From JAJDYQ01 sp965214035 (GTDB lineage Bacteria; Pseudomonadota; Gammaproteobacteria; JAJDYQ01): a DNA stretch of 64,000 nucleotides. Position numbers and translations under genes: made by a program. The notes under the pieces are model-generated. The model saw only the letters and a list, made by a program, of their open reading frames with translations. It searched no databases and was not told the DNA's origin. The stretch lies in NCBI GenBank assembly GCA_965214035.1, contig OZ243932.1, positions 682,001 to 746,000 on the forward strand, read 5' to 3'. This document shows, in pieces, positions 9,001-15,204 of the stretch (position 1 is the stretch's first letter; each line of letters begins with the position of its first letter).

Positions 9001-11217
9001 TCTGTGAGTGTGACGGTATTAGATGACGATGAGCGGGGTCTGGTATTGAATCGGAGCACACTGGGAGTGGTAGAAGATGGTGCGAGTGTGGCTTACACGG
9101 TGTCGCTGTCGAGCCAGCCGACGGGGGATGTGATGGTGACGGTGAATGGTGCTGTGGGCGGTCTGAGTGTGGATACGGGCGGCATGCCGGTCAACAGTCT
9201 GACGTTTAGCAGCATGAACTGGCGCGTGGCACAAAATGTGATGGTTCGTGCGTTTGATGACGGTAACGAAGTGACGGAGACGGTGACATTGACGCACACG
9301 GCAGTTGGCGGTGATTACGATCTGATGATGGCACGAAGTCTTATGGTGAGGATTGCGGATGACGAGAGCATGATGGCGGGTGTGAGTGTCAGTGAGCGTC
9401 GAGTGACGGTTGAGGAGTCGGGGGGTACGGCGACCTACCGTATTCATCTGGATTCGCCACCGATGGGTAATGTGGTGGTGAATGTGCTGTCAACGGATAT
9501 GCAGGCGGCGAAAGTGGAACCGGTGAGTGTTGGTTTTACGCCCTTGAACTGGGGAGAGGAGCAGTTGGTGACGGTGACGGGCGTGGATGACGATGTGGAC
9601 AACGGTGCGTTTCGGACGGTGCGTATTGAGCACCGCATTGTGGCGGGTGATGGAGTGGGTTACCGTACGGGTTTGTCGATTGAGTCGTTGGAGGTGAGGG
9701 TGACGGATGACGAGGGTCGTTCTGCGGGAGATGAAGAGCAGGCTCAGATGCAGGCGGCTCAGGCGGTCTGGTTATCACGCTTTGGTCTGACGGCGGTTGA
9801 GCATATGCTGGGTGGTCTGGATTACCGTTTCTCATCGTCGAGACGTGCGGGTCTGTCGGGTAATGTGAAGGGTCTGCCGAATGGTGGTGCGGGTCAGGCT
9901 TTGAGTGGGGAAGGTGTCAGTTTGGTGCGTTCTCTGGGGGTTGATGGTTTTGGTCACGGTCGTGCGGTCGGAGTGGGTTCGGGTCATGATGGATTTGGAG
10001 CGGGTTCGGTGGATCGTTTGTTCAAGCTGTCGCGTTCATTGTCACTGCCGAATATGCTGCGTGGCAGCCGTTTTACCTACACGGATGAGGGAGGCACCTC
10101 GGTTTGGGGACAGGCCTCGTATTCGAGCTATGCGGGTTCACCGGGTGAGGTGTCGGTGAAAGGTGATGTGACGACAGCGATGCTGGGCATGGATCGGGAG
10201 CTGGGTCGCACGCTGTTGGGTCTGGCATTGGCTTACAGTGACGGTGATGGAGACTGGGATGATGCGGGTTCGGGTGAGTTTTCGAGTAAGCTGACCTCGC
10301 TGCTGCCGTATGTGCGTTACGATGTGACGGATCGGCTGCGTTTCTGGGGAGCGGCGAGCTATGGTCAGGGAGAGCTGGAGCAGACTCCCTCGCGCGGTTC
10401 GGTTTCAACGCATGATCTGGAGCAGGTATCGGCTTCAGCGGGCTTGCGAGGTACGTTGATGCAGTCTGCGCTGGAAGAGGGCGGTCTGACATTGACGCTG
10501 ATTTCGGAGGCGACACTGGTGCGTACGGAGACGGATGATGCCGATGATGCTGGAGTGCAGGGTATGACGTTGGATACGCATCGTTTTCGGATGGGTCTGG
10601 AGTGGTCCTGGCAGTCGGCGGAGACGAATGGGATACGTTTTACGCCGGAACTGGAGTTGGGAGTGCGCTATGACGGGGGTGATACGGACACGGGTCTGGG
10701 TATCGAGCTGGGTGGTGGTATCAGTTGGGAGCTGCCGTCAAGTGGCTTGACAATCGACCTGCGTGGCAGGCATCTGCTGGAGCATGAGGACCCTGAACGG
10801 GATGAATGGGGTATATCGGGTTCATTGCGCTTTAAGCTGCGTCCGGGTTCATCGCATGGTCCTTCACTGAGTCTGAGTCAGGAGTATGGTAATACGACGG
10901 CTTCCAGCGGTCTGGACAGGCTGTTGTCGGGTTCGTTGTCGGATGCGTTGGAGGAAGATACATCGAGAGCCGGTGAGGTATCGAGTCGCTGGACGCTGAA
11001 GGGTGAGTGGGGCTTTGCACTGGATGGTGGTGCGACCGGTGTGCCGTATGCGGGTCTGTCATCGTCGGGTGACAAGCGTGATCTGACGTTGGGCTGGCGT
11101 TTGTCATCACCGGGCGATGATCTGGATATGAAGCTGGATGTCAGGGCGATGCGTCGGGAAAAAGAGGATGGCGATGCAAACCACAGCATCGGTGCAGAAT
11201 TGAAGGTGAATTGGTAA
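7..11217 (+). CDS. Giant Calx-beta-repeat autotransporter-like surface protein
   Basis: A 3736-residue secreted protein. The first residues (LLALPMLSGLSNEAIAQTA) look like the end of a signal peptide, and the frame is open to the window edge, so the true start may lie upstream. Residues about 22-3240 hold some 27 repeats of about 105-120 residues, each opening with a form of AGVTI..., a central YTVVL, a W..AQ.VTVTGV segment and a closing VTVTDDD linker. This resembles Calx-beta or cadherin-like calcium-binding repeats. The repeat region is very acidic and nearly free of lysine and cysteine. After a helical linker (near AVWLSRFGLTAVEHML) residues about 3350-3736 alternate like a beta barrel and end in VNW, as autotransporter domains do. 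Inference: a type V-like adhesin displayed on the outer membrane, with Asp-rich linkers binding calcium. The ligand is unknown. Several repeats are nearly identical at DNA level. Confidence 0.8.
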   Translation: MLLALPMLSGLSNEAIAQTAGVTISPTTITIDENGGSDTYTVVLNTVPAGDVEIAVSSDTVSAATVEPMVLTFTTEDWSMAQRVTVTGVNDDTDNPGSREAMLSHSISMGDSGNYPADGSVSIDAVTVTVTDDEPTTITVAIDDRFISESGSAEITVTLDRALVEGEQVTYTLSALGNDPDYNLTLKSGAGNTGVSLLTTDPYSVTNPGIRLAGANARIATLELTPVDNDVGDEPLAPIILQGGFPAPSSNLDGGHGLVPFSTRLFIVDDDNGLPEVSVIVSRDSPNNLSVRETESAGIMLAVHAVIVGVWHEDIDVSVTVTETGGYVTAGTGTLTLRIDQGDDGTEAALLTITDDLVDEPDGSVMVMVNAGSGYRVSTTNGSWTTRLIDDDPTLVSITRIGGMGNIDEGGTVAFTVTLGRELVAGEVIDVPLQIAGVDTADWSLTRQPGAANPGVTLHDTSTSSPVVRFAEGSRIATLELTAVADGIAETGGVKELVISLGPDDDTAAGFDLGSRQTNVGGGADPDLSADRFTLMIDDVVTALPVVIIAGGAAVMEGTTATFTVTVTPAQTDTLTVSLNVDDVAGSDFVESGNEGSQMVVVPAGQGTVSYSVVTTADDMDEPNSAVTVLVSRGSGSGYTPGSPAEAMVSVIDGDATTVTLQGDPGDVSESSDKIFTLTLGRGLVRGESLTVPLTLTGSATPGTDYTLALATSILADADDIRIADSGSANPTVTFTGPAAGVGPIVARLSVNTIPDGVGNDDGETVQIGLGMLDASSGTGLGGGAIGTGSLAFSIQDRRPILVLPGTLSVDEESSSTYTVALAAEPTADVTVTISGAGFGVTVDTDPDMPSDQNTLTFTSNDWATAQAVTVSAAADDGNRLDERVALRHTATGASEYTRVTGSIVVTVNDNDALPVITIAGGAAVMEGSGDAATFTLTADPAPTADLTVTVAVAEEAGQGQDFVDAGNEDTGREVTIGTSGTAEYTVAITDDDVDESNGTITVTIEAGSDYTVGDPGTATVMVNDDDVAGVTVTQSEGDTEVAESGGTDSYTVVLTSEPAANVEITVTSGDTDISRVAPNGGAFTASTVLTFTATTWNQAQTVRVQGVDDDVANTSDRTVAIGHEISAPDADSGYPADRDIADVTVTVTDDDTAGLDISETAVRVDEEGSSTYTVALTSEPTADVTVTITGASDPLMVDTGATLTFDDSNWSDVQTVTLTAADDADRDDETFILVHTASGSATEYGSVSEDVTVRVIDNDAVVQTAGVTVSTDSLRISVENGQQAYTVRLNSEPDSDVVITVTSEAPSVFRLGTGRTVLAADASGTITLTFSTGNWSQPQQVTVAGVNDDIDNLNDMRTGTITHVITTGDGGDYDGTLGIDPVSVTVLDEDIPTIEITADSSSVEEGDTATFIISLISIPEQSEKMLTISLMVSENTGGNRNVVPPAAEGAQTVEIPPNTGSVTYTIRTQSDRSSLDGQITVEVVLAPGTDFVNNFLGISYFIIGSSASVDVTDDGSVTADLSISEAAVAVDEEGSSTYTVALTTEPTADVTVTITGASDPLTVDTGSTLTFDDTNWSDVQTVTLTAADDADRDDETFILVHTASGSATEYGSVSEDVTVRVNDDDVAGLDISETAVTVDEEGSSTYTVALTSEPTADVTVTITGASASLTVDPGATLTFDDTNWSDVQTVTLTAADDANMDGETFILVHTASGSAAEYGSVREDVTVRVIDNDSTLPEVTIAGGAAVTEGSGDAATFTLTADPAPTADLTVTVAVAEEAGQDFVDAGTEGAGRSVTIGTSGTAEYTVAITDNDVDESNGTITVTIEAGSDYTVGDPGTATVVVNDDDVAGVTVTQSEGDTEVTESGGIDSYTVVLTSEPAANVEITVTSGDTDISRVAPNGGAFTASTVLTFTATTWNQAQTVRVQGVDDDVANTSDRTVVIGHEISAPDADSGYPADRDIADVTVTVTDDDEAGVMIAQSAGNTVVAELGGMDSYTMVLSSEPAGNIVISVTSGEVTAATVEPMVLTFTTATWNVAQTVTVTGVDDDIGNEGGQRIVTVSHAVTTDDAGSGYPADLSIDAVSVTVTDDDEAGVTIAQTGAGTSVAELGGTDSYTVVLNAEPTGDVVIDVTSGEVTAATVEPTALTFTMTTWNVAQTVTVTGEDDDIDNAGDGRVVSISHAVRAGGSGGYDAVLIAAVSVSVEDDDEASLMFLPDVVRVDEASEQSYEVSLGTQPISNVTVTISGSGGATGLRLDDDELTFTAGNWNEPQEVTVSAAPDDDMDNEVVTLMHRASAGYGAPATGQVEVRVTDDDIALPGVQVSPTQVTVDENGGVSGYDVVLRTRPLGDVEIELSVSGAASAADVGPLSLSFTPTDWDVAQAVRVTGVNDDIDSADRMLDIGHTITTNDGGSYTVALSIDSVSVRVEDDDEAGAHVNPGIVTVNESVGMGSYTVVLTSQPLGNSTVTIGLASRDSTAAIVSPASLSFTSMNWDEAVRVTVTGVNDEVDNAGDVRVLDIVHAVTAGDGVGYRAGATVLPVATVIVEDDGDDASLLLDVDERNADGTLSLIEQGDSRHYRVRLSSQPLSDVTVTITGAGSSLRVDAGGAGNSLTFTTMNWSEVQTVTLTAVDDGNLSGERVTLLHAASGGGYDGVTGELTVLIADNDRMSGVSIDSDALRVDEAGDMAMAFYTVVLDAQPSGDVEIGVSSDMTSAATVNPAVLRFTTANWNLRQRVTVTGEDDDIDNAGDGRMALITHTVRLSDGAGYPVDLTIDDVMVSVMDDDEAGLMFDPERVFIAEEGDSRNYGVRLSSQPTGDVTVTVNDAVGGLSVDTGGMPVNSLTFSRMNWREAQNVMVLAFDDGNEVTETVTLTHTAVGGDYDSVTGGVDVVIADNDRAAGVSVDETVVSVSEGETVIYTVVLDSEPRSDVEIRVTSSDSRIASVSPLTALTFTSDNWNEPQEVRVSGIDDAIDRADRMVSVDHAVSTGDSGGYNAGLSIESVSVTVLDDDERGLVLNRSTLGVVEDGASVAYTVSLSSQPTGDVMVTVNGAVGGLSVDTGGMPVNSLTFSSMNWRVAQNVMVRAFDDGNEVTETVTLTHTAVGGDYDLMMARSLMVRIADDESMMAGVSVSERRVTVEESGGTATYRIHLDSPPMGNVVVNVLSTDMQAAKVEPVSVGFTPLNWGEEQLVTVTGVDDDVDNGAFRTVRIEHRIVAGDGVGYRTGLSIESLEVRVTDDEGRSAGDEEQAQMQAAQAVWLSRFGLTAVEHMLGGLDYRFSSSRRAGLSGNVKGLPNGGAGQALSGEGVSLVRSLGVDGFGHGRAVGVGSGHDGFGAGSVDRLFKLSRSLSLPNMLRGSRFTYTDEGGTSVWGQASYSSYAGSPGEVSVKGDVTTAMLGMDRELGRTLLGLALAYSDGDGDWDDAGSGEFSSKLTSLLPYVRYDVTDRLRFWGAASYGQGELEQTPSRGSVSTHDLEQVSASAGLRGTLMQSALEEGGLTLTLISEATLVRTETDDADDAGVQGMTLDTHRFRMGLEWSWQSAETNGIRFTPELELGVRYDGGDTDTGLGIELGGGISWELPSSGLTIDLRGRHLLEHEDPERDEWGISGSLRFKLRPGSSHGPSLSLSQEYGNTTASSGLDRLLSGSLSDALEEDTSRAGEVSSRWTLKGEWGFALDGGATGVPYAGLSSSGDKRDLTLGWRLSSPGDDLDMKLDVRAMRREKEDGDANHSIGAELKVNW
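2770..3465 (+). repeat. Long direct repeat, copy 1 (second copy 5239-5928)
   Basis: About 690 bases inside the giant gene are nearly identical to 5239-5928, with a handful of substitutions and one 6-base in-frame indel (GGTCAG present here, absent there). Each copy covers two consecutive Calx-beta-like units. The low divergence shows recent duplication or gene conversion within the gene. Confidence 0.85.
4566..5213 (+). repeat. Tandem 324-base repeat, two units, third copy at 3468-3783
   Basis: Two adjacent 324-base (108-residue) units start with the same ISE.AV.VDEEGSSTYTVAL coding segment at about 4566 and 4890. A third, nearly identical unit lies at 3468-3783. The unit length is a multiple of three, so gain or loss keeps the frame. 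Confidence 0.85.
8431..8646 (+). repeat. Direct repeat, second copy 9106-9321
   Basis: About 216 bases starting CTGTCGAGCCAGCCGACGGG recur 675 bases (225 codons) downstream with very few differences. They code for the SSQPTGDV... half of a repeat unit in the giant protein. Confidence 0.8.
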
Positions 11218-11334
11218 TCACTCAGGCTTCTGTTTGTTGGGACATTTCTCCTGAGTTTGGCCAGATGGCCCAGAAGATATCGAATTGATGTGACTACTGG
11301 GCGTTGGTGTGCCCGGCCTTACCGGCTCAGGTCT

Positions 11335-12300
11335 TTAGCTTTCCAGCGCTCCGCCACAGGAGGACCCTTGTCCGGCTGTACAGCCATAGCAGTGATCCGC
11401 AGTCATTATGGGTTGCCCGTCGATGCTGGTGTCAATCAGGTCCCGGATATGCGTATGCGCTCCGGACTGAATGGCAGTGGGCAGTTCCAGCATCTGGTTA
11501 AAATCACAGTCATATACATACCCCTGCCAGTCAATACTGATTAAATCCCGACACATGACATTGCGCAGATTGTTTTCGGAGTAACTGCCTTTTAGCAGGG
11601 ACATGTATTCGTCGAACTGTCCCAGTGATACCAGTGTGCTGCCAAAGCGCTTTATCGGCATATTGGTTATGGTCAGCAGGCTATTGAATTGAATCTGGTA
11701 TTTTTCAAGAAGGTGTTTTTTGTAGTCTTGTTCAAGGGCTGCTTGTGGCGGAGGCAGTGACGCCCCCTGCGGGTTATATATCAGGTTCAGTATCAATCCT
11801 GTCGATTCCTGACCGTAGCCCAGGGTATTCAGTTTTCGTAGGCCCTTGATACTTTTTTTGAAAATGCCGTCTCCTCTCTGGGCATCGACATTTTCTTCCA
11901 GATAGCAGGGCATGGAGGCGACTACTTCAATTCGTTGCGCTGCCAGAAATTCTGCCAGGTCCTCTTGCCCTGGCTCTGACAGGATGCTCAGGTTGCAGCG
12001 GTCGATGATATGTGCTCCCTGCCTGCCGGCTTCTCTGACCAGATAGCGGAAATCTGGATTCAGTTCCGGTGCACCGCCCGTCAGGTCAAGTGTGGTAGCA
12101 GTTGAGTGTTGTAGCAGATGCAGCAGATCTTCTATCGTCTCCCGCTGCATGACTTCTTTACGCTGTGGGCCGGCATTGACATGGCAGTGCAGGCAGCTTT
12201 GATTGCATTTGTACCCGAGGTTGGCTTGCAGGGTCGTTAATCGACGCCTTGTAATGGCTGGAAAGTCGGTCTCCTGTAGTAGTGGGAGCATCTCATGCAT
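11335..12300 (-). CDS. arsS: ArsS-type radical SAM protein (arsenosugar biosynthesis family)
   Basis: 321 residues. Near the N-terminus is the radical SAM cluster motif CNQSCLHC (Cx3Cx2C) in the context NLGYKCNQSC. The C-terminal end CYGCTAGQGSSCGG carries the extra cysteines typical of the ArsS / DUF3641 family, which may bind a second cluster. Family knowledge: ArsS acts in arsenosugar synthesis from methylated arsenic with S-adenosylmethionine; no arsM gene is near, so the substrate here is inferred from family only. The start codon lies inside the end of the DUF302 gene (8-base overlap ATGCATGA), so the two are probably cotranslated. Length and ends look intact. Confidence 0.8.
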   Translation of the reverse strand: MHEMLPLLQETDFPAITRRRLTTLQANLGYKCNQSCLHCHVNAGPQRKEVMQRETIEDLLHLLQHSTATTLDLTGGAPELNPDFRYLVREAGRQGAHIIDRCNLSILSEPGQEDLAEFLAAQRIEVVASMPCYLEENVDAQRGDGIFKKSIKGLRKLNTLGYGQESTGLILNLIYNPQGASLPPPQAALEQDYKKHLLEKYQIQFNSLLTITNMPIKRFGSTLVSLGQFDEYMSLLKGSYSENNLRNVMCRDLISIDWQGYVYDCDFNQMLELPTAIQSGAHTHIRDLIDTSIDGQPIMTADHCYGCTAGQGSSCGGALES

Positions 12301-12768
12301 GGGGCAGTTCCTTATTTGAACAAGGCTCTTTTAAGGCATCAATGACGCCCTGCTCTGCTTCCTGCAGGACAGGCAGTGCTTTGCTGTTTGGAGCGAAGGT
12401 TGATGGTTTGGCAAACAGTACTGTTGAGGTGCCTGTACGAGAGTGAACGGTTACGTGCATCGGACACAGGGCCAGCATATCAGGGTCAGTATTGCTGACT
12501 TTGTTGGCGTACCAGCCATTGCAGATAATCATAATCTTGATGCGCTCCAGTCGGTTAAGGTTGTAATCTTCCCATTTGTCCTTGAATCGGGACAGGTTTT
12601 GCCCCATGTCAATTTCATTAATAATCCAGAAGCGGTTCTCTTCCAGTGATTGGTAAATTTTTTTATAGGCCGCTTCAAACGTCATATTGGTTGTTTGTAG
12701 ATACCCTCTGCAATGGCAGAGGCGGGCAATAACAGAAGAATCATAAGCCACAATGCAGGTGCTTTCAT
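12293..12768 (-). pseudogene. DUF302 family secreted protein, signal peptide out of frame
   Basis: The DUF302 part (ATG at 12685; MTFEAAYKKIYQSLEENRFW...) continues to 12293. Just upstream, in another frame, 12768-12682 codes for a classic signal peptide, MKAPALWLMILLLLPASAIA followed by EGIYKQPI and a TGA that overlaps the ATG at 12685. DUF302 proteins usually run from signal peptide through a sequence like VYKTP... straight into this domain, so a single-base indel near 12690 most likely broke one exported protein in two. It could be a real mutation, a sequencing error or, less likely, a coupled leader ORF. The central ALCPMHV segment is intact. Cotranscribed with the radical SAM gene; DUF302 biochemical function is unclear. 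Confidence 0.7.
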
Positions 12769-12926
12769 TGGCATTCCACCGGTTACACCACTTGGTGAGA
12801 CAGATTCAGCCGACTCAGGTTCCGGTATGGACTGAGTTTTAGTGGCAGAATATGGATTCGGAATTGCATCCCGACATTATACAGTGCTTGTGGTATAAAG
12901 TGGCAACCTGTATCGGGAGGACCAGC

Positions 12927-13931
12927 ATGAGAGTAGCAGATGGCCGTTATCCCTTCGCCCGCCCGCGCCGTATGCGGCATGATGATTTTTCACGGCGGCT
13001 GATGCGCGAAAACCGGCTCGATATTGATGATTTAATTTATCCCGTGTTTGTGTTGGAGGGAAATAACCGTAGCGAACCTGTTATTTCAATGCCCGGCGTG
13101 TGCAGGGTATCGATTGATTTAATGGTGCAGGAAGCCATGGCAGTGGCAAAACTCGGTGTGCCGGCCATAGCCCTGTTTCCTGTAACCCCGGTTGAGTTGA
13201 AATCCGAAGATGCTGCTGAAGCCTTTAATCCAGAGGGCCTGATGCAGCGTGCGGTACGCACTGTCAAAGAGGCCGTCCCGGAGCTTGGTGTCATAACTGA
13301 TGTAGCACTTGACCCGTTTACAACACATGGCCAGGATGGGTTGATTGACGATGATGGTTATGTGATGAACGACGAGACACTGGAGGTGCTGGCCAAGCAG
13401 GCTTTGTCTCATGTCGTGGCCGGTGCAGACATCGTTGCGCCATCGGATATGATGGACGGGCGTATCGGCAAAATACGCAGTGAGCTTGAGCTCAATCATC
13501 ATGTGAATACCCGTATCCTGGCTTATTCCGCCAAGTATGCTTCTGGTTACTACGGCCCATTCCGGGATGCGGTTGGTTCGGTCGGAAATCTGGGCAGTGG
13601 CAATAAATATACTTACCAGATGGACCCTGCCAACTCAGATGAGGCAATTCGTGAGGTGGCGCTGGATTTGCAGGAGGGTGCCGATATGGTGATGATAAAG
13701 CCGGGTATGCCTTATCTGGATGTTGTGCGTCGAGTAAAAGATGAGTTCGGAGCTCCTGTGTTCGTTTATCAGGTTAGTGGTGAATATGCCATGCTAAGGG
13801 CCGCATCCATGAATGGCTGGCTGGATGAGAAGGTTGTGGTCATGGAGGCATTGTTGTCTATGAAGCGGGCTGGTGCGGATGGCATTTTGACTTACTATGC
13901 CAGACAGGTGGCGGAGTGGTTGTCTGATTAA
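12927..13931 (+). CDS. hemB: Delta-aminolevulinic acid dehydratase (porphobilinogen synthase)
   Basis: Condenses two 5-aminolevulinate molecules into porphobilinogen in cytosolic heme synthesis. I place the start at 12927 (MRVADGRYPFARPRR), 334 residues, because GGGAGGACC sits just upstream; an in-frame ATG at 12852 is less likely. Active-site lysines are visible in YSAKYASGYYG and MIKPGMPYLD. The metal loop reads ALDPFTTHGQDG, with aspartate and threonine in place of the cysteines of zinc enzymes, so this is the magnesium-type (Pseudomonas-like) enzyme. A TG-preceded TATAAA at 12894-12899 may be an extended -10 promoter. Convergent with hemE. Confidence 0.95.
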   Translation: MRVADGRYPFARPRRMRHDDFSRRLMRENRLDIDDLIYPVFVLEGNNRSEPVISMPGVCRVSIDLMVQEAMAVAKLGVPAIALFPVTPVELKSEDAAEAFNPEGLMQRAVRTVKEAVPELGVITDVALDPFTTHGQDGLIDDDGYVMNDETLEVLAKQALSHVVAGADIVAPSDMMDGRIGKIRSELELNHHVNTRILAYSAKYASGYYGPFRDAVGSVGNLGSGNKYTYQMDPANSDEAIREVALDLQEGADMVMIKPGMPYLDVVRRVKDEFGAPVFVYQVSGEYAMLRAASMNGWLDEKVVVMEALLSMKRAGADGILTYYARQVAEWLSD

Positions 13932-13946
13932 CTGCTCCAGCGAAAG

Positions 13947-13993
13947 ACGCATCACAATGTCGGTGTGGCATAATGACCGATATTCCGATGCGT
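13947..13993. terminator. Large hairpin between convergent hemB and hemE
   Basis: ACGCATC (13947-13953) pairs with GATGCGT (13987-13993). After a 2-base internal loop on each side, AATGTCGGT pairs with ACCGATATT (8 of 9), leaving an 11-base loop. It fills the gap between the stop codons of hemB and hemE. There is no T run, so it may be a bidirectional, factor-assisted terminator or an mRNA 3'-end stabiliser. Confidence 0.5.
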
Positions 13994-14000
13994 GCTGGTA

Positions 14001-15068
14001 TCAGTCATTGTGAAACCCGGCACTGTATTCGTGTACGGTATCCACCAGAATTTTCACGTTTTCTGGATCAATATCGGGCGTGATGCCATGACCAAGATTG
14101 AATACATGTCCGCTGCCTTGTCCAAAGTCTTCGATAATGCTTTTAGCGGCTTTACTAACGCCTTCTGCATTTGCATACAGAGCAGATGGGTCAAGATTTC
14201 CTTGCAATGCTACCCTGTCACCGACTTGGGTGCGCGCCCTGCCGATGGATAGTGTCCAGTCGAGTCCCACGGCATCACAACCGGTATCCGCCAGAGCATC
14301 CAGCCACAGGCCTCCACCTTTGGTAAACAGAATAACGGGAACCCGGCGTCCTCTGTATTCATGCGTCAGATTTTCGACGATCTGCCGCATATATTGCAGG
14401 GAGAATTCCATATACTGTGGTTCGGCCAGTACGCCGCCCCAGGTATCAAAGATCTGTATGGCCTGTGCACCGGCGGCAATTTGTGCATTGAGACAGGATG
14501 TGACGGACCGCGCCATTTTATCCAGCAGTCGGTGTAGCAGTGTCGGTTCACTGTAAAGCATGCCCTTTATTCTGGAGAAAGTCCTGGAACCCCGCCCCTC
14601 GACCATGTAGGAAGCCAGTGTCCACGGGCTGCCGGAAAATCCTATCAATGGCACACGACCATTGAGTGCGGTGCAGATTGTGTGAATGGCCTGTGTGACA
14701 TAAGCCAGCTCAATTTCCGGATCCGGGATGCCGATTTTCTCGACATCGGCCCTCGTGCGTATCGGGTGCATGAAAGCCGGGCCTTCGCCTTCGGTAAAGT
14801 ATAACCCCAGTCCCATGGCGTCAGGGATGGTCAGAATATCGGAAAACAGTATGGCGGCATCCAGCTCGAATCGTTCCAGTGGTTGCAGGGTAACCTCGCA
14901 TGCCAACTCCGGATTTTTGCACAGCTCGAGAAAGTTACCGGCTTTTTGGCGTGTGGCACGGTATTCGGGCAGATAGCGCCCCGCCTGACGCATAATCCAG
15001 ATGGGTGTTTTATCTACGGTTTCGCGTAGCAGGGCACGAAGAAGGCGGTCATTTTGCAGATCAGGCAT
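14001..15068 (-). CDS. hemE: Uroporphyrinogen decarboxylase
   Basis: 355 residues, full length. Converts uroporphyrinogen III to coproporphyrinogen III by four decarboxylations in the cytosol. The signature RQAGRYLPEYR is near the N-terminus and GFSGSPWTLASYMVEG follows in the middle; LFTKGGG and the C-terminal LGHGITPDIDPENV are also family-typical. It follows gltD in the same direction after a 136-base gap, the order pilQ-aroK-aroB-gltBD-hemE known from Pseudomonas. Convergent with hemB, so two heme pathway genes share one 3' hairpin. Confidence 0.96.
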   Translation of the reverse strand: MPDLQNDRLLRALLRETVDKTPIWIMRQAGRYLPEYRATRQKAGNFLELCKNPELACEVTLQPLERFELDAAILFSDILTIPDAMGLGLYFTEGEGPAFMHPIRTRADVEKIGIPDPEIELAYVTQAIHTICTALNGRVPLIGFSGSPWTLASYMVEGRGSRTFSRIKGMLYSEPTLLHRLLDKMARSVTSCLNAQIAAGAQAIQIFDTWGGVLAEPQYMEFSLQYMRQIVENLTHEYRGRRVPVILFTKGGGLWLDALADTGCDAVGLDWTLSIGRARTQVGDRVALQGNLDPSALYANAEGVSKAAKSIIEDFGQGSGHVFNLGHGITPDIDPENVKILVDTVHEYSAGFHND

Positions 15069-15204
15069 GATGAGTCAGGCGGATACTCTGGCGAGGATTT
15101 TCGGTTTTCTTTCTGTTGGCAGGCGGGTGTTTTTGCGGACAGACATTGCTGATTAGGTCGAGGCAGGGGCTTGTTGGTCAATTGTGTGCCGCAACATGCC
15201 CTTG

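Noticed and set aside
9905..11189. Other-frame open frames around the autotransporter barrel
   Set aside because: They are shadows of the barrel coding sequence and low complexity (Arg/Pro/Ser rich).
11218..11256. ACTCAGG...CCTGAGT inverted repeat after the giant gene
   Set aside because: The 7-bp stem has a 23-base loop and no T run; too weak to call a terminator.
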